This document shows, in pieces, positions 1 through 9,644 of a stretch of DNA of 64,000 nucleotides. The notes under the pieces were generated by a model, which saw only the letters and a list, made by a program, of their open reading frames with translations, ran no database searches and was not told the origin of the DNA. Origin of the DNA: Pycnococcus provasolii (taxonomy: Eukaryota; Chlorophyta; Pseudoscourfieldiophyceae; Pseudoscourfieldiales). The stretch lies in assembly GCA_049487715.1 (NCBI GenBank), contig CP150577.1:248001-312000 (forward strand), written 5' to 3'. A program made the translations under genes and the position numbers. Position 1 is the first letter of the stretch. Each line of letters starts with the position of its first letter.

Positions 1-38
1 TTATAGAAAAACACTATTCTTCTATGGTTAATCTTGAA

Positions 39-255
39 TCAGCACAGGGTTAGAGGCTTCGTCATGATGTCAGCGAGCTGTTCCTTTGTGCTCACTCGTT
101 CGATTTTGACCGTTTCGTGTTCGATGTGATACTTGATGAACTCGCGTCGGATCTCGATGTGTTTCGTTCGCCTGTGCGACGTCGGATGATCGATGAGCGC
201 TTCAGCTCCTGTTGAATCCGTGTAAATGATAGTTGGACCTTCTTCCGCTGCGCCA
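39..255 (-). pseudogene. Ty1/copia RNase H C-terminal fragment
   Basis: Read on the minus strand, one frame gives the end of a copia polyprotein: an IIYTDSTGAEALI block, then RRTKHIEIRREFIKYHI, and finally TKEQLADIMTKPL before a TGA at 39-41. This is the classic RNase H tail (TKHIDxRxHFIRE ... LADxxTKPL). The same family ends at 39173 and at 54340, where the tail is intact and is followed by a polypurine tract and LTR. This copy is cut just after MTKPL, so only about 70 residues remain. No gag, integrase or reverse transcriptase is nearby. Decayed insertion. Confidence 0.75.
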
Positions 256-482
256 TGCCTTGTGGGGAACCGTTGTTGAGTACTCGGGATCCCAGAAGGA
301 TAAGGGACGCGGGCCCTAGTTGTCTAAGTTGTAAGACCACTCTTTTCTTTTCCTTTTTTCTACTTATTCTCTTCAAAAATGCCCTTGCTTCGGCTGTTGT
401 TCGGGGTTTCCTGTTTTGTTTTTGTTTTTGTTTTTTGTTTTTTTCAAAACCCGAATTCTTCCCCTTTCTTTTTGGTTTTATT

Positions 483-871
483 GTACGATTCTACCGAAAG
501 GTTTAGTCGGGGTAAACGGTAGAGGGCCCCCTCTGAGGTGCCGAGCCGCGGGGTGGCTCGGCTGCTAGGGTTTAAGGTGGTCTCCCTCGGACCACCATTC
601 CTGCTGCTGGTTGCGCTGTTCGCGCAACCTTTGCAGCCACACGTGTCGAGACGCGTGGGATCACTGACGTGAGGAGTTCACAAGTGAACTACCTATCTTG
701 TTACTCCGAGGAGATTTCTGATTTAGTTACTACTCCGAGGAGATTTTGATTAAGTGCTTGAGGGCACTTGCATATGGCAGCTGTTGCACAAGAGCCACCT
801 GAGATTGTGGCCTTGCGTTTGCAGTTGCAGATTGCGGAAGCTCAACGTGATCAAGCTGTGGCTGAGGCCCA
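483..871 (+). mobile_element. 5' end of a second LTR retroelement family (LTR, leader, gag start)
   Basis: The block opens with TGTACGATTCTACCGAAAGG and runs through a GC-rich stretch into a small gag-like reading frame that begins near 774 (MAAVAQEPPEIVALRLQLQI). Homology to the longer minus-strand copy at 20943-21592 stops at about 871, where unrelated DNA begins. A further shortened copy lies at 1443-1593 and short pieces at 18000-18045 and 25016-25062. The repeated start supports an LTR and leader. The gag call rests on position and on the coiled-coil-like sequence only. Confidence 0.6.
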
Positions 872-1797
872 GGGCCTTTCCATCTCCGGTTTTTTCCTCC
901 ACGTTTTCCGGACCATTCGACTTTTTCCGCTTCCGCTTTACGGTTTTCGGTGTTTTTTCCACTACCCTCCATACAGACTCGTGGGGTGGTGTGTGAGACC
1001 TCCGGGGTTTGGGGCACTCCGCCTTGATGGAGGGTGTTTCCTAACCCCCACATCTACTGATTGGGGACCCCGGACGGGCATTTGATTTAGATTCTAGAGG
1101 ATTAGGTTTGTCATCCCCTGGGATCCCCGGTGACCCAAGCTTTGGTCCCGGGACCTTTTGGTGACCTCCCCCTACTAGTAACTTAACCACTCTTAACAAT
1201 TTTAGTGGCGTCGTTCCTCCTTGGAGACAACCTAGGGAGGTTTAGGATACAACCGGTAAAGTTGTCACACTACATCGACCCTACTGTTCAAGCCGATGCT
1301 GCTGCTGCTGTCTTCTTTGGACATCTTCTTCCTGCTCTGTCTCATCCCGCTGCGGCGGCTGGGCCAGCAGCGCCGCGCGGTGCGCCGCACGGTGCTGCAG
1401 GTGGAGTCTAAGATGGCAGAATTGTTTGGGTCCTCGGGTTTATGTACGATTCTACCGAAAGGTTTAGTCGGGGTAAACGGTAGAGGGCCCCCTCTGAGGT
1501 GCCGAGCCGCGGGGTGGCTCGGCTGCTAGGGTTTAAGGTGGTCTCCCTCGGACCACCATTCCTGCTGCTGGTTGCGCTGTTCGCGCAACCTTTCCCACCC
1601 GCCCGCCCTGACTATGGGTTGCTGGGGGCCATTCAGGATTTAATTTTGGGTTGTAACCACGTCATTTGACCTTTTGGTAGAATTGTTTGGGTCCTCGGGT
1701 TTATTTTATTTTTTTGTTCCGACCTTGCTCCGACACATTATTCTGTCTCGTTCATCATCCCAGTTGACGACCTTAGCTAACCTTAGGCTAACCTGTC
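872..1797. other. Repeat mosaic without a recognised gene
   Basis: This stretch holds a second copy of the TGTACGATTCTACC LTR start (1443-1593). It also holds a piece around 1200-1270 (tttagtggcgtcg ... caaccggtaaag) that recurs at 46575-46640 and 47515-47575. A short phrase (agaattgtttgggtcctcggg) occurs twice, at 1417 and 1679. The open frames here are short, overlap on both strands and match nothing I recognise. The DNA is probably broken LTR-element sequence lying upstream of the 1798 methyltransferase gene. Confidence 0.5.
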
Positions 1798-3291
1798 ATG
1801 CCATGGCAGCAGCAGCAGCAGCAGCCGCCGCCTCAGATGGCGGGGAACCTCAACCTCAGCCTCAGGTCGTCTCGAAGGAAGTTGACGACGACAACAGGTA
1901 TCCTTCACTTTGTGAGAAGACAACGTGTTGCAGGTGCACTTGCAGGCATGTTGATGTTATTGACTGTTGTGTACTGGCAGCAGATCACGTACAGCCGTTC
2001 GAGCGGGCGTTCGAGCGGCGTTGTTGTCGATGATGGCGAAGGCACTTACAGTGACAACAACCTCGTGTCGTCGTCACAGGTGGATCTGGCTGAGAGGATC
2101 TTGGACCTTGGGTCTGCGCTTGACTCACCTGTAATGGTTCGTTCGGTTGAGTCGGCGCCGGCTGTCGACACCGTGCGCACCGACGCAACTGTCGCGCAAA
2201 CGGACGAGGAGACGGAGACGGCACAACAAGCCTCGCCTTGGATTACATATTCGAAGCAGACGGACGAACGACGGGAGGAGCCGACAGGACTTTCGGAGGC
2301 TGGTGGGTTGGTGCAAGTCATCGACGACGCGGCGCAGCTCAGATACGAGCTAGCGGAGGCTCGTATGCGTAGCACCCTCGCACGCGTGAAGCAGGAGTGT
2401 CAGCAAGGCCAGTCGCCAGCGAGCGACGGCGTGCCTCCGCCGCCTCGGGATGAAGTGGTACAGGCCTCCGTCGAGTTTGACAACGATGCGACGCTCTTCC
2501 TTCAAGCTCAAAATGAGCTGGGGCGCCCGCCACCCACCGTCCCACAACCGCTTCCGATGCCCCGCTTCGAGCACGTGGAGATGGGTTGCTACAGCCAAAA
2601 TACGGAAGATGGGATCCTCATGGACATCTTCGCGCACATCGGCACCACGAACAAGCGTGCAGTGGAGATCTGCTCGGGTGTGGGTTACGAGAACAACGTT
2701 GCCAACCTCGCGGTGCTGCACAGCTGGGAGACCATCATGGTAGACGGCGACACGGGCAACATTCGCGCGATGCACCGCTTCTTCGAGCAACCTGGGCATC
2801 CCGCCGTGATGCGCATGCCACACATGGTCCAGGCATTCATCACCGCGGAAAACGTGAACGAGATCATCGAGGCGGAGGGCTTCGAGGGGGAGATTGACCT
2901 CTTCTCCCTCGACATGGACGGCATGGATCTGTGGATTTGGAAGGCGCTCACCGTGGTGCGCCCGCGCGTGGTGGTGGTGGAGATCCAGGAGGTGTGGGGC
3001 CCCTACGAGAGCAAGTCGCGCCCGTACTCGCCGGACTTCCGCCACAGCGGCATTCCTACAATGGGAGCCTCCATCGCGGCGTTCAGCAAGGTGGCCAACG
3101 AAAAGGGCTACCGGCTGGTGGGCTGTATCAATAAAGGCTTCAATGTCTTCTACATCCGCGACGATCTCGGCGTGGAAGCCTACCCCGAATACGATCCCGC
3201 GGGTTGCTTCGTCCACCACGTCGGCCAATGGGCGAATATCATCAAGCATCGCAAGAATTTCGCGCGGCGGGTGGATTGGGTGGACGTGTAG
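1798..3291 (+). CDS. Type II membrane FkbM-like SAM methyltransferase
   Basis: Single-exon 497-residue protein. Residues 4-9 are a poly-Gln run, and residues about 44-60 (VAGALAGMLMLLTVVYW) form one signal anchor, so the enzyme should sit in the Golgi with its C-terminus in the lumen. A low-complexity stem follows to about residue 255. The catalytic part then reads YSQNTEDGIL, AVEICSGVGYENN, IMVDGDTGN and LFSLDMDGMD, the order seen in FkbM-type methyltransferases (SAM glycine loop, acidic ribose-binding residue, DxDG). FkbM enzymes O-methylate sugars or polyketides; the glycan substrate here is inferred from the neighbours. The gene is visibly richer in G+C than the other sugar genes, so it may be older in the genome. 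The ATG at 1798 gives the best anchor. Confidence 0.8.
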   Translation: MPWQQQQQQPPPQMAGNLNLSLRSSRRKLTTTTGILHFVRRQRVAGALAGMLMLLTVVYWQQITYSRSSGRSSGVVVDDGEGTYSDNNLVSSSQVDLAERILDLGSALDSPVMVRSVESAPAVDTVRTDATVAQTDEETETAQQASPWITYSKQTDERREEPTGLSEAGGLVQVIDDAAQLRYELAEARMRSTLARVKQECQQGQSPASDGVPPPPRDEVVQASVEFDNDATLFLQAQNELGRPPPTVPQPLPMPRFEHVEMGCYSQNTEDGILMDIFAHIGTTNKRAVEICSGVGYENNVANLAVLHSWETIMVDGDTGNIRAMHRFFEQPGHPAVMRMPHMVQAFITAENVNEIIEAEGFEGEIDLFSLDMDGMDLWIWKALTVVRPRVVVVEIQEVWGPYESKSRPYSPDFRHSGIPTMGASIAAFSKVANEKGYRLVGCINKGFNVFYIRDDLGVEAYPEYDPAGCFVHHVGQWANIIKHRKNFARRVDWVDV

Positions 3292-3396
3292 ACTACTCCA
3301 TTGTTGGAACAAAATTAAGACAAAAAATCCGTCCATTCACTCACTCAGGGATCCCATTTATTTCAGCGGCGCTGGCCACTACCTAGACTACTCACT

Positions 3397-4170
3397 CCCT
3401 CAACCCGATAACCTCTCCAGCCTGTCAGTTCACGCGCGAACACGTGAGCTGACGGCTGCCCGCCGGGCGGGTGGGTGGGTGTATTAAAAGAAATATGAAC
3501 CCAATATTCCCTCTCCCTCTTCCCTCGAGCCGCACCGCGTCGAGTCACCGCGCGAGAGGCGGCGGTGCCTCAAGGGGTATCCCCCCTGCTGTGCGTGCTC
3601 CGTGTTCCCTTGTCGTGTTCCCTTAGAGTGTTGTTCCGGTGTCCCCTTCCGTAGGTGTCGTTCTTTCGTCGTGCCGCTGGCAACCCTAGAAAGACCAACC
3701 ACGCAGCATTAGAACCCTGTTCCCGGCTGCTGCGAAAACGGCGGTTTATGCGCGTCTCGCGCGCTCGCCACTCCAAACCCTGCTCCGCTCTATTCTTTTC
3801 TTGCTCTCCTAGACGGTGTGGAGGAGAGTGTCCCTCAGCCAAACCCAAAGCCTGCTTGAAAACCCGATAACCTCTCCAGCCTGTCAGTTCACGCGCGAAC
3901 ACGTGAGCTGACGGCTGTCCGCCAATTCAGCACCAACAAGGGAGGGAGGGTGGGAATTAGACGGCTTGAGGAGGAGCGCCCAAGCGCGACAGCCCAAGTC
4001 GCTCGCCCAGGTGTTCAAGAGCATAGAGGATGGTGGTCGGATCGGTCTGGAAGTAAACCCTAGAAAGACCAACCACGCAGCATTAGAACCCTGTTCCCGG
4101 CTGCTGCGAAAACGGCGGTTTATGCGCGTCTCGCGCGCTCGCCACTCCAAACCCTGCTCCGCTCTATTCG
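3397..4170 (+). mobile_element. Short-LTR (TRIM-like) element with an extra partial internal copy
   Basis: The block contains two direct copies of the phrase acccgataacctctccagcc (3402 and 3865), which belongs to a terminal repeat of about 125 bp (ttgctctcctagacggtgtgg to gacggctg). The internal part is about 330 bp. A second partial internal copy (ccctagaaagaccaaccacg to ccgctctattc) lies at 4054-4169. Related copies occur at 8953-9541 (minus), 29323-29548, 42299-42637 and 60215-60537. It encodes no protein I can recognise, so it must be mobilised by another element. Terminal-repeat retrotransposon in miniature is the best class; a different non-autonomous repeat is possible. Confidence 0.55.
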
Positions 4171-4207
4171 AGACGACAAGAAATGTTACAACGAATTCAA
4201 TGCTAGA

Positions 4208-4664
4208 GTGAGGGTAGAACTCCAAGATGAGATGAACAAGGGAAGGGTTCCCAAGCTTCCGCCCGGTACATTCGTTGCAGTAAAAGTTGGCCCTAAACAA
4301 CACCACTTCGCTCGGGTCATGTCACATGTTGAAGGAAACAGGAACGCAAAGAAGATAGAGGTACTTTTTCCAAAGAGGGTGAATAACTCCAAAACTAAAT
4401 TCAAGGACGAATACGAGGAGCGAAACTCGACTCGCTTGGACGAGGATATGGTCACTTGGCCATTGAACTTTAAGTACTATCCGAGCAAGGATTACTTTGA
4501 GATTATCGACATCGAGGACGACACATTTTGACGGCAGCTTTGATTACGACATGGTCTTCTGTGATGGATGTGAGAAGGCTTTTCATCCAGCATGCCTACA
4601 CCTAAGCAGCCTACCAACAACCGAACACTTTTTTTGTGAGAAGTGCACTCGGCATCATTGACAT
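4208..4664 (+). pseudogene. PHD-finger protein fragment with +1 frameshift
   Basis: The first frame (4208-4531) encodes about 107 residues: a PGTFVAVKVGPKQHHFARVM stretch, resembling a small chromatin-reader barrel, then a region rich in charged residues ending IIDIEDDTF and TGA. Dropping one T from the run at 4526-4529 lets the frame continue as FDYDMVFCDGCEKAFHPACL, then CEKC, then TGA at 4662. That second part is the C-terminal half of a PHD zinc finger (CxxC-AFHxxC-CxxC). One indel therefore separates two halves of one protein. The 5' end abuts TRIM DNA, so the N-terminus is missing as well. Confidence 0.65.
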
Positions 4665-4735
4665 CGGAGACGCAACATGAACATGAAATCAGCAGCACGC
4701 AAAATCAACACACGGGCAAGAGTACGTTGATGTCA

Positions 4736-4987
4736 GAGCGAGAGCGAATGAGCGGCGAGGCACGTGTTTTCAGAGTTCAACCGCGCCAAAGATATCATTT
4801 CTTTTTTTAATGTTGCGACAAAGTTACGAGTGAAATAATATTCATCTTCCATAAACTCGTAATACACACCCTCCTCATCGTCGGTTTCCTCATCGTTGCT
4901 TTCGATCACACTCAGGAGCCGCACTGCAGTTCCATAAAAATGTAACTGGTTAGGTCTTACAAGTGCTATAACACCAAATAGTAACAA
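4736..4987 (-). other. Unrecognised acidic reading frame
   Basis: An open frame of about 84 codons without an ATG at its upstream end. It contains a strongly acidic block (ESNDEETDDEEG, then YYEFMEDEYYF) and a basic tail. It could be an exon of a gene whose other exons I cannot see, or chance. Nothing around it (PHD remnant on one side, copia debris on the other) suggests a function. Confidence 0.2.
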
Positions 4988-5421
4988 TTACAGTTTATCG
5001 AACTGTTAACGATTGGGACCAAAACCTTCTCAGGGTTGACACGGTCCTCTAATTGTTTTGGTTTGCTGGTTGGGGGCGAGATATTGCCAAAAACAAAGTT
5101 GCCAATATCTCAGGTTCTGTTTTGGGGACTTGATGGATTAGGGTTTCTATCAAGAAAAGAAAAGAGCGCGAGCGGGGTTTGGAGTGCGCCCGGCGCGCAA
5201 AAACCCCCGTTTTCGCCAAGATACTGCGCTGCCATCCATGGGAGCGCGTCGACCCCCAGCTCGACGGCAGGGAACGGTCGACCGTTTGTGACGTCACGGC
5301 CTTGGTGGCCGCTGGCGGCACGGCGGAGGTTGCAAACCCCGCGGTCGGGTCTTGCATGGATGCAAACCCCTGGCCAGCCTTGCATGGATGCATGGCCGGA
5401 TCAGGGGATGTCCGCACCCGT

Positions 5422-5652
5422 ATGTTCTATGTTCGCGAATTGGTCGGAGCTGGCCGGTTCAGTTTCTACCACATTCCTGGCATTCACAACCCCGCTGACA
5501 TGCTCACTAAACCTTTGGATGGATCTACCATACGCCACCTCAAGCGCACGTTGCGCTCGTGGGGGGGTGATGTTGCGGTATCTGATAGCAAGCGACAGAC
5601 TGGCACGAGCACACCGATCGACCCGTCCCCGAAGCGTCAACGACGCTACTGA
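5422..5652 (+). pseudogene. Copia RNase H tail
   Basis: The frame carries MFYVRELVGAGRFSFYHIPG, then IHNPADMLTKPL, then a basic tail (SPKRQRRY) and TGA. This is the end of a copia RNase H domain, in the same subgroup as the fragments at 17419, 20459 and 59640 (HIPGxxNPADxLTKPL, then xWGG). Upstream sequence in the same frame (5179-5421) does not look like copia, so the fragment is 5'-truncated. Confidence 0.7.
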
Positions 5653-6946
5653 CTTCTTACATTTTCACATGGGCACTTATCCCGTCAGGACGATTAGGAG
5701 TTGAAATCTCTCCTCTCCGTTGGCAGTCCTGGATGTTTCACGTTTGGTTTTCTTTGGTTTGGATTTTTTGGTTTATCGCAGATTGCAAGTCGGTCGTCCA
5801 ACTCCAAGGGGAGGGCAACACCCAACCCCCCACCTAACGGTCCCTTTGTTAACAAACTCCCGACACCTTGGGGGAGGGTCCCAAACCTCAACCAACCTTC
5901 GCCAGGCAAAAGCCCTTGGGGTTGGGGGAAACCAAAACACCATCTCCTATCGCCTCCTCTCCTCTCCTTAAACCCCAAACACATCTCTTCTCCTCACCTC
6001 AACACCGCCACGCCACCCACCATCATGCGCCACGACAGTTACATAGTACTCGTGTAACTGGAACTTAACCGTTATCCTCACACCGTTGAGACTCCCCGGC
6101 GGCGAGACCTCTCGAGACCTCTCGAGACCTCTCACCCCGGGACAAGGAGGGAGGAGGCAAGTCGAGGAGGGGGAATGTCTCTAAAAATGGGGTTTCAGCT
6201 CTAGGCCCCCGGCCACCCCTTAAGTTACCTTAGATCTCCTTTGTCGTCTCCGTCAGCCACACCACACCTTAAGGCACCACCTGTACCACGTGTGTGTTCA
6301 CCATAACATGTCGCAGTGAATGTGCACTCCGTCGATCACGCAGTGCGCCAGCTCCAACATATCGGCGTGCCATGCCCCGATGATTACACGCTCACCATGT
6401 ACGTCGAGCGTGGACTTCCAAAATCAGTCATCAACGACATCCATATGCTCATGGCGCAGCAGCGCATTCACAATCCTCGCTGGGCGCTGACCTACGCGGG
6501 CATGTCCCTGCGACACTCTTTTTTTTTTTTTTTGGGGGGGGGGGGGGGGGGGGAGTATAGAGAACCACCCCAAATCCTAACTGATATTTGAATATTCGCG
6601 CCCTTTCTGGCGCTCATATGCCCTATTTGCCAAGTATTCAGCTATTTTAACTTCATTCTTACCTTTTATCCTATATACTACGCATATCCCCCACATGTTA
6701 AACATAACATAAGTGAAACGCCGGACATTGGCGTACATGTGTGTGTAAGATGTGTAAAACGTGGTATGCGTTTCGCAAAAACTAAACTCCCAAATATTCC
6801 ATTTCTTCAATCCCCGGATTTCTGTAACTATCCAGGTTTACCCAAATATTCCACCTTACACATGATCCACCTACGTGTTCCCGTCATGAGACCCGCGCTT
6901 GCACAAGCCAATAGAATTCACAAAATCGTTGACCCTGATCCTAAAT
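5653..6946. other. No convincing gene; homopolymer pair and possible gag piece
   Basis: Most of this stretch has only short frames. A frame at 6316-6520 (VDHAVRQLQHIGVPCPDDYT, then LPKSVINDI) has the helical, low-cysteine look of a retroelement gag but lacks a zinc knuckle, and it stops at a run of 15 T (6519-6533) followed directly by 20 G (6534-6553). The homopolymer pair may mark an assembly weak point. The triple phrase tctcgagacc at 6110-6135 is a small tandem repeat. Confidence 0.35.
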
Positions 6947-7777
6947 CTAGCACGGCGCAGGGTAGACATCTCCACATCGCGTACGTTCAATGAAAGCTCC
7001 GGTTTGTCTATTGTAAACGCAGTAGCGTTGCTGAGTTGTACATTGATTCTTTATCCTCGCTGCAACGTGTCTCCCAGCAGCGGAAAGACAGAACTTCACG
7101 GACATGTTTCCTGGGCACTTATACCCTCCACTAGGATTCACTGGAACTGGTTGCGGAATTGTTTTCACAGGCGTAGGTGTAACCATTGCTTGAGGAACAG
7201 CTTGCGGGAGAGTTTGCGAAGCACCTGCACCAAAATTTGTCGGTATATTCGATCCACCGTTGACTCCGCTATCCGACAATCCTGAGAAGCTTGATGTTGT
7301 GCTTGCGCCAAACAGGTCATTCTTGGTAGATGTTTGCTGACCACTACCTCCTCCTCGGAAGAGCACGATAAGAAGGAGTAAACATCCGATGGCAGCGAGT
7401 GATAGCGAACCCAATACTTTGGCAGAGCACAGTCCACCGCTTTCATCCGCTTGCTGAAGCAGGATCCGCATCCGTTCCTTCGCTTTGTTTGAAAGCAGGG
7501 ACTGCTCCTCCTGCAGATGATAGGTTGATATTTTGTTAGTAAGAGAATCACTGGAATTATTTAAATAAGGCACACTATCCTTACAGGGTCTGCCACTCCT
7601 GATACGAGTGGTACGGACTTGACTTTCGCCTTCTCTTCGGCAAGCTCTGTCTTTTGTATTCAATTTCAAAATGGAGTTAGCTCACATCCACTCAGCAGAC
7701 ATTGACTTCATGTATCGTTGTACCGTTTTCTTTGCCAGGGCATCTCTCAGCTTCTGAATTTCAATCTGGTGCTCCAT
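6947..7777 (-). CDS. Single-pass membrane protein, three exons, unknown function
   Basis: Proposed exons 7777-7724, 7650-7585 and 7510-6947, giving about 227 residues. Intron 2 (7584-7511, 74 nt) is clear: GTAAGG donor, TTACTAAC branch point and CTGCAG acceptor. Intron 1 (7723-7651, 73 nt; GTACAA donor, GCTAAC, AAAAG) is inferred from frame. The N-terminus (MEHQIEIQKLRDALAKKT, then TELAEEKAKV) is a short coiled coil. A basic/polar stretch leads into one membrane helix (LSLAAIGCLLLLIVLF). A Ser/Gly/Pro-rich stem and a C-terminal module with seven cysteines (KCPGNMSVKFCLSAAG through CGDVYPAPC) follow. The cysteines suggest a disulphide-bonded domain outside the cytosol. No family recognised. 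Confidence 0.6.
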
Positions 7778-8149
7778 ATTATCACAGCTTGCGAGTCCGC
7801 GTAAGAACTCAAGTTATAATAAGGCTTGCGAGCTATATATGTGATGTGAGGCTTGTGTGAGGAGAGGGATGTGCAAAAGAAGAAACTGGTATTTGATTAT
7901 GACAAGGGGAGAAGCTGAAGAGAATAAGGCCCACTTCAGATCTCCGGGGTCGTTTTGGGGTATTTTTGCACTGTATCGACCGAAAAGCTTGGTTCTGACC
8001 GACCGTTGATCCGTGATCGGGGTTCAGACGTCCATTGGGATTTGTCGGATCAACCCCCAACACGTTGCCAAGGCCTTAACGCGGTATCCCAGTTCCCCCG
8101 CGCCCATTTTTGAATCTTCCGTTGGTGTCCGTCTCCTTGAGGTGTTGCC

Positions 8150-8464
8150 ATGGAGCCGTGGCAGCCGTGGCGTTCCTCCGCACAGTGGGAGTCGCAGTGG
8201 CATTCGGACGACGTCAGCCGTGTCAAGTACTTCGCGGAACTGCTGGCGATTAAGGCGCGCGCCGATACGAGGCTCTATGACAACGACTTGCTCATCTTCA
8301 TCACGTTCCTCCTGACTCTGTACGACGACGACGAGTTCATGCGCGGAAAGGTGTACGACGTCATGCGCTCGTGGGGTGGCTCGCAACCTGGCCGAATCTG
8401 GTCGACTCAGAAGTGGCTCAATGAGTGGATGAACGTCGAGATTACAAAAACGAATAAAAATTAA
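8150..8464 (+). CDS. Short ORF joined to retroelement 3' end
   Basis: A 104-residue frame that starts at ATG 8150 (MEPWQPWRSSAQWESQWHSD) and is rich in Trp and acidic residues. Its last codons (ITKTNKN) lie inside the A-rich 3' untranslated part of the TGTCGAG-type copia family. Another unrelated frame (50377-50631, minus) ends with exactly the same residues at the same element position. It may be an internal piece of the element, such as a gag start brought next to the 3' end by deletion, or host sequence caught by it. No domain recognised. Confidence 0.3.
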   Translation: MEPWQPWRSSAQWESQWHSDDVSRVKYFAELLAIKARADTRLYDNDLLIFITFLLTLYDDDEFMRGKVYDVMRSWGGSQPGRIWSTQKWLNEWMNVEITKTNKN

Positions 8465-8673
8465 TCAACCATACAAGACCTTGACAAACCAAATAAGAAG
8501 AACGAAGAAACGAGCATACAAACTGAACAACTAAACAACGCTACTAGCCAGCGTTCATACCAGGCATAGCAGCGAGGGGAAGTGTCGAGATTATACCTTA
8601 TATGCCTTGTGGGGAACCGTTGTTGAGGACTCGGGATCCCAGAGGGATAAGGGACGCGGACCCTAGTTGTCTA

Positions 8674-9589
8674 AGGCCTGTGTCTAAAGTCGCGAAACCC
8701 GGGGGTGAAACCAGGAAATTGCAAGTTTTGCCCCCGGTTTTTTATAGACCGGGTCCGCACGTTCGACGCGGAGGCGTAGGGTCCGCACGCTGCAGCGAAC
8801 AACAAGGACACTTCGCGTCAAATAACGCACTCCTCTTCAACAAAAACAGGGAAGAATAAAGGCTCTACGCTGACATGGGCGTGTGACATGTCAGGCCGGA
8901 AGCTCAGGTCGAGAACTTTTTTCACTCACATCTGTCAGTGTATGCTGAATTGGCGGGCAGCCGTCAGCTCACGTGTTCGCGCGTGAACTGACAGGCTGGA
9001 GAGGTTATCGGGTTTTTGAGCAGGCTTTGGGTTTGGCTGAGGGACACTCTCCTCCACACCGTCTAGGAGAGCAAGAAAAGAATAGAGCGGAGCAGGGTTT
9101 GGAGTGGCGAGCGCGCGAGACGCGCATAAACCGCCGTTTTCGCAGCAGCCGGGAACAGGGTTCTAATGCTGCGTGGTTGGCCTTTCTAGGGTTGCCAGCG
9201 GCACGACGAATGGACGACACCTACGGGAGGGGACACCGGAACAACACTCTAAGGGAACACGACAGGGGAACACAGAGCACGCACAGCAGGGGGGGATACC
9301 CCTTGAGGCACGGCCGCCTCTTGGCGCGGTGACTCACTGCGGTTCGGCTCGAGGGAAGAGGGAGAGGGAATATTGGGTTCATATTTCTTTTAATACACCC
9401 ACCCACCCGCCCGGCGGGCAGCCGTCAGCTCACGTGTTCGCGCGTGAACTGACAGGCTGGAGAGGTTATCGGGTTTTTGAGCAGGCTTTGGGTTTGGCTG
9501 AGGGACACTCTCCTCCACACCGTCTAGGAGAGCAAGAAAACGGGCCCAATCCCCGGGGATTTCGCTTTCGCGACTTTAGACACAGGCCT
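8674..9589. mobile_element. TIR DNA element of about 0.9 kb inserted in an LTR
   Basis: The ends are perfect 23-bp inverted repeats, GGCCTGTGTCTAAAGTCGCG plus AAA at 8675-8697 and the reverse complement at 9566-9588; a shared outer A/T base extends them to 24. The flanks are the two halves of a copia LTR, which proves insertion. The target duplication is unclear because the flanks are CTA-rich. There is no transposase inside; the interior is mostly a TRIM-like element in reverse, so this is a non-autonomous carrier. Superfamily not assigned. Confidence 0.75.
8953..9541 (-). mobile_element. TRIM-like short-LTR element, complete pair of terminal repeats
   Basis: Two direct copies of about 125 bp (8953-9080 and 9416-9541; ggcgggcagccgtcagctca through gagagcaagaaaa) flank an internal region of about 330 bp. 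It is the reverse-orientation relative of the copies at 3.4, 29.3, 42.3 and 60.2 kb. It lies inside the inverted-repeat element, which itself lies inside a copia LTR, so three insertions are stacked. No protein-coding capacity. Confidence 0.65.
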
Positions 9590-9644
9590 ACTACTAAGTT
9601 GTAAGACCATTCTTTTTTTTTCCTTTTTCTACTTATTCTCTTCA

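Larger units (their letters stand above)
8436..9644 (+). mobile_element. Copia 3' end and LTR, split by a nested transposon
   Basis: The A-rich 3' region (from about 8440), the polypurine tract gaggggaag (8574-8582) and the LTR start TGTCGAGATTATACC (8583) match the copia 3' ends at 39.4 kb and 54.6 kb. The LTR breaks off at 8674 and resumes at about 9594 (aagttgtaagacc ... cttattctcttca, end 9644). The material between is a separate inverted-repeat element. No copia coding sequence is left upstream, so this is a 3' remnant. Confidence 0.75.

Noticed and set aside
2350-3336. Long minus-strand open frame of over 300 codons opposite the 1798 gene
   Set aside because: It lies fully antisense to a recognised methyltransferase with strong codon bias; GC-rich genes often leave such shadow frames, and its protein shows no domain.
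8973-9604. Overlapping Arg-rich frames in the TRIM-like element
   Set aside because: The same frames appear in every copy of the repeat on either strand, broken at different places; they reflect repeat composition rather than a protein.
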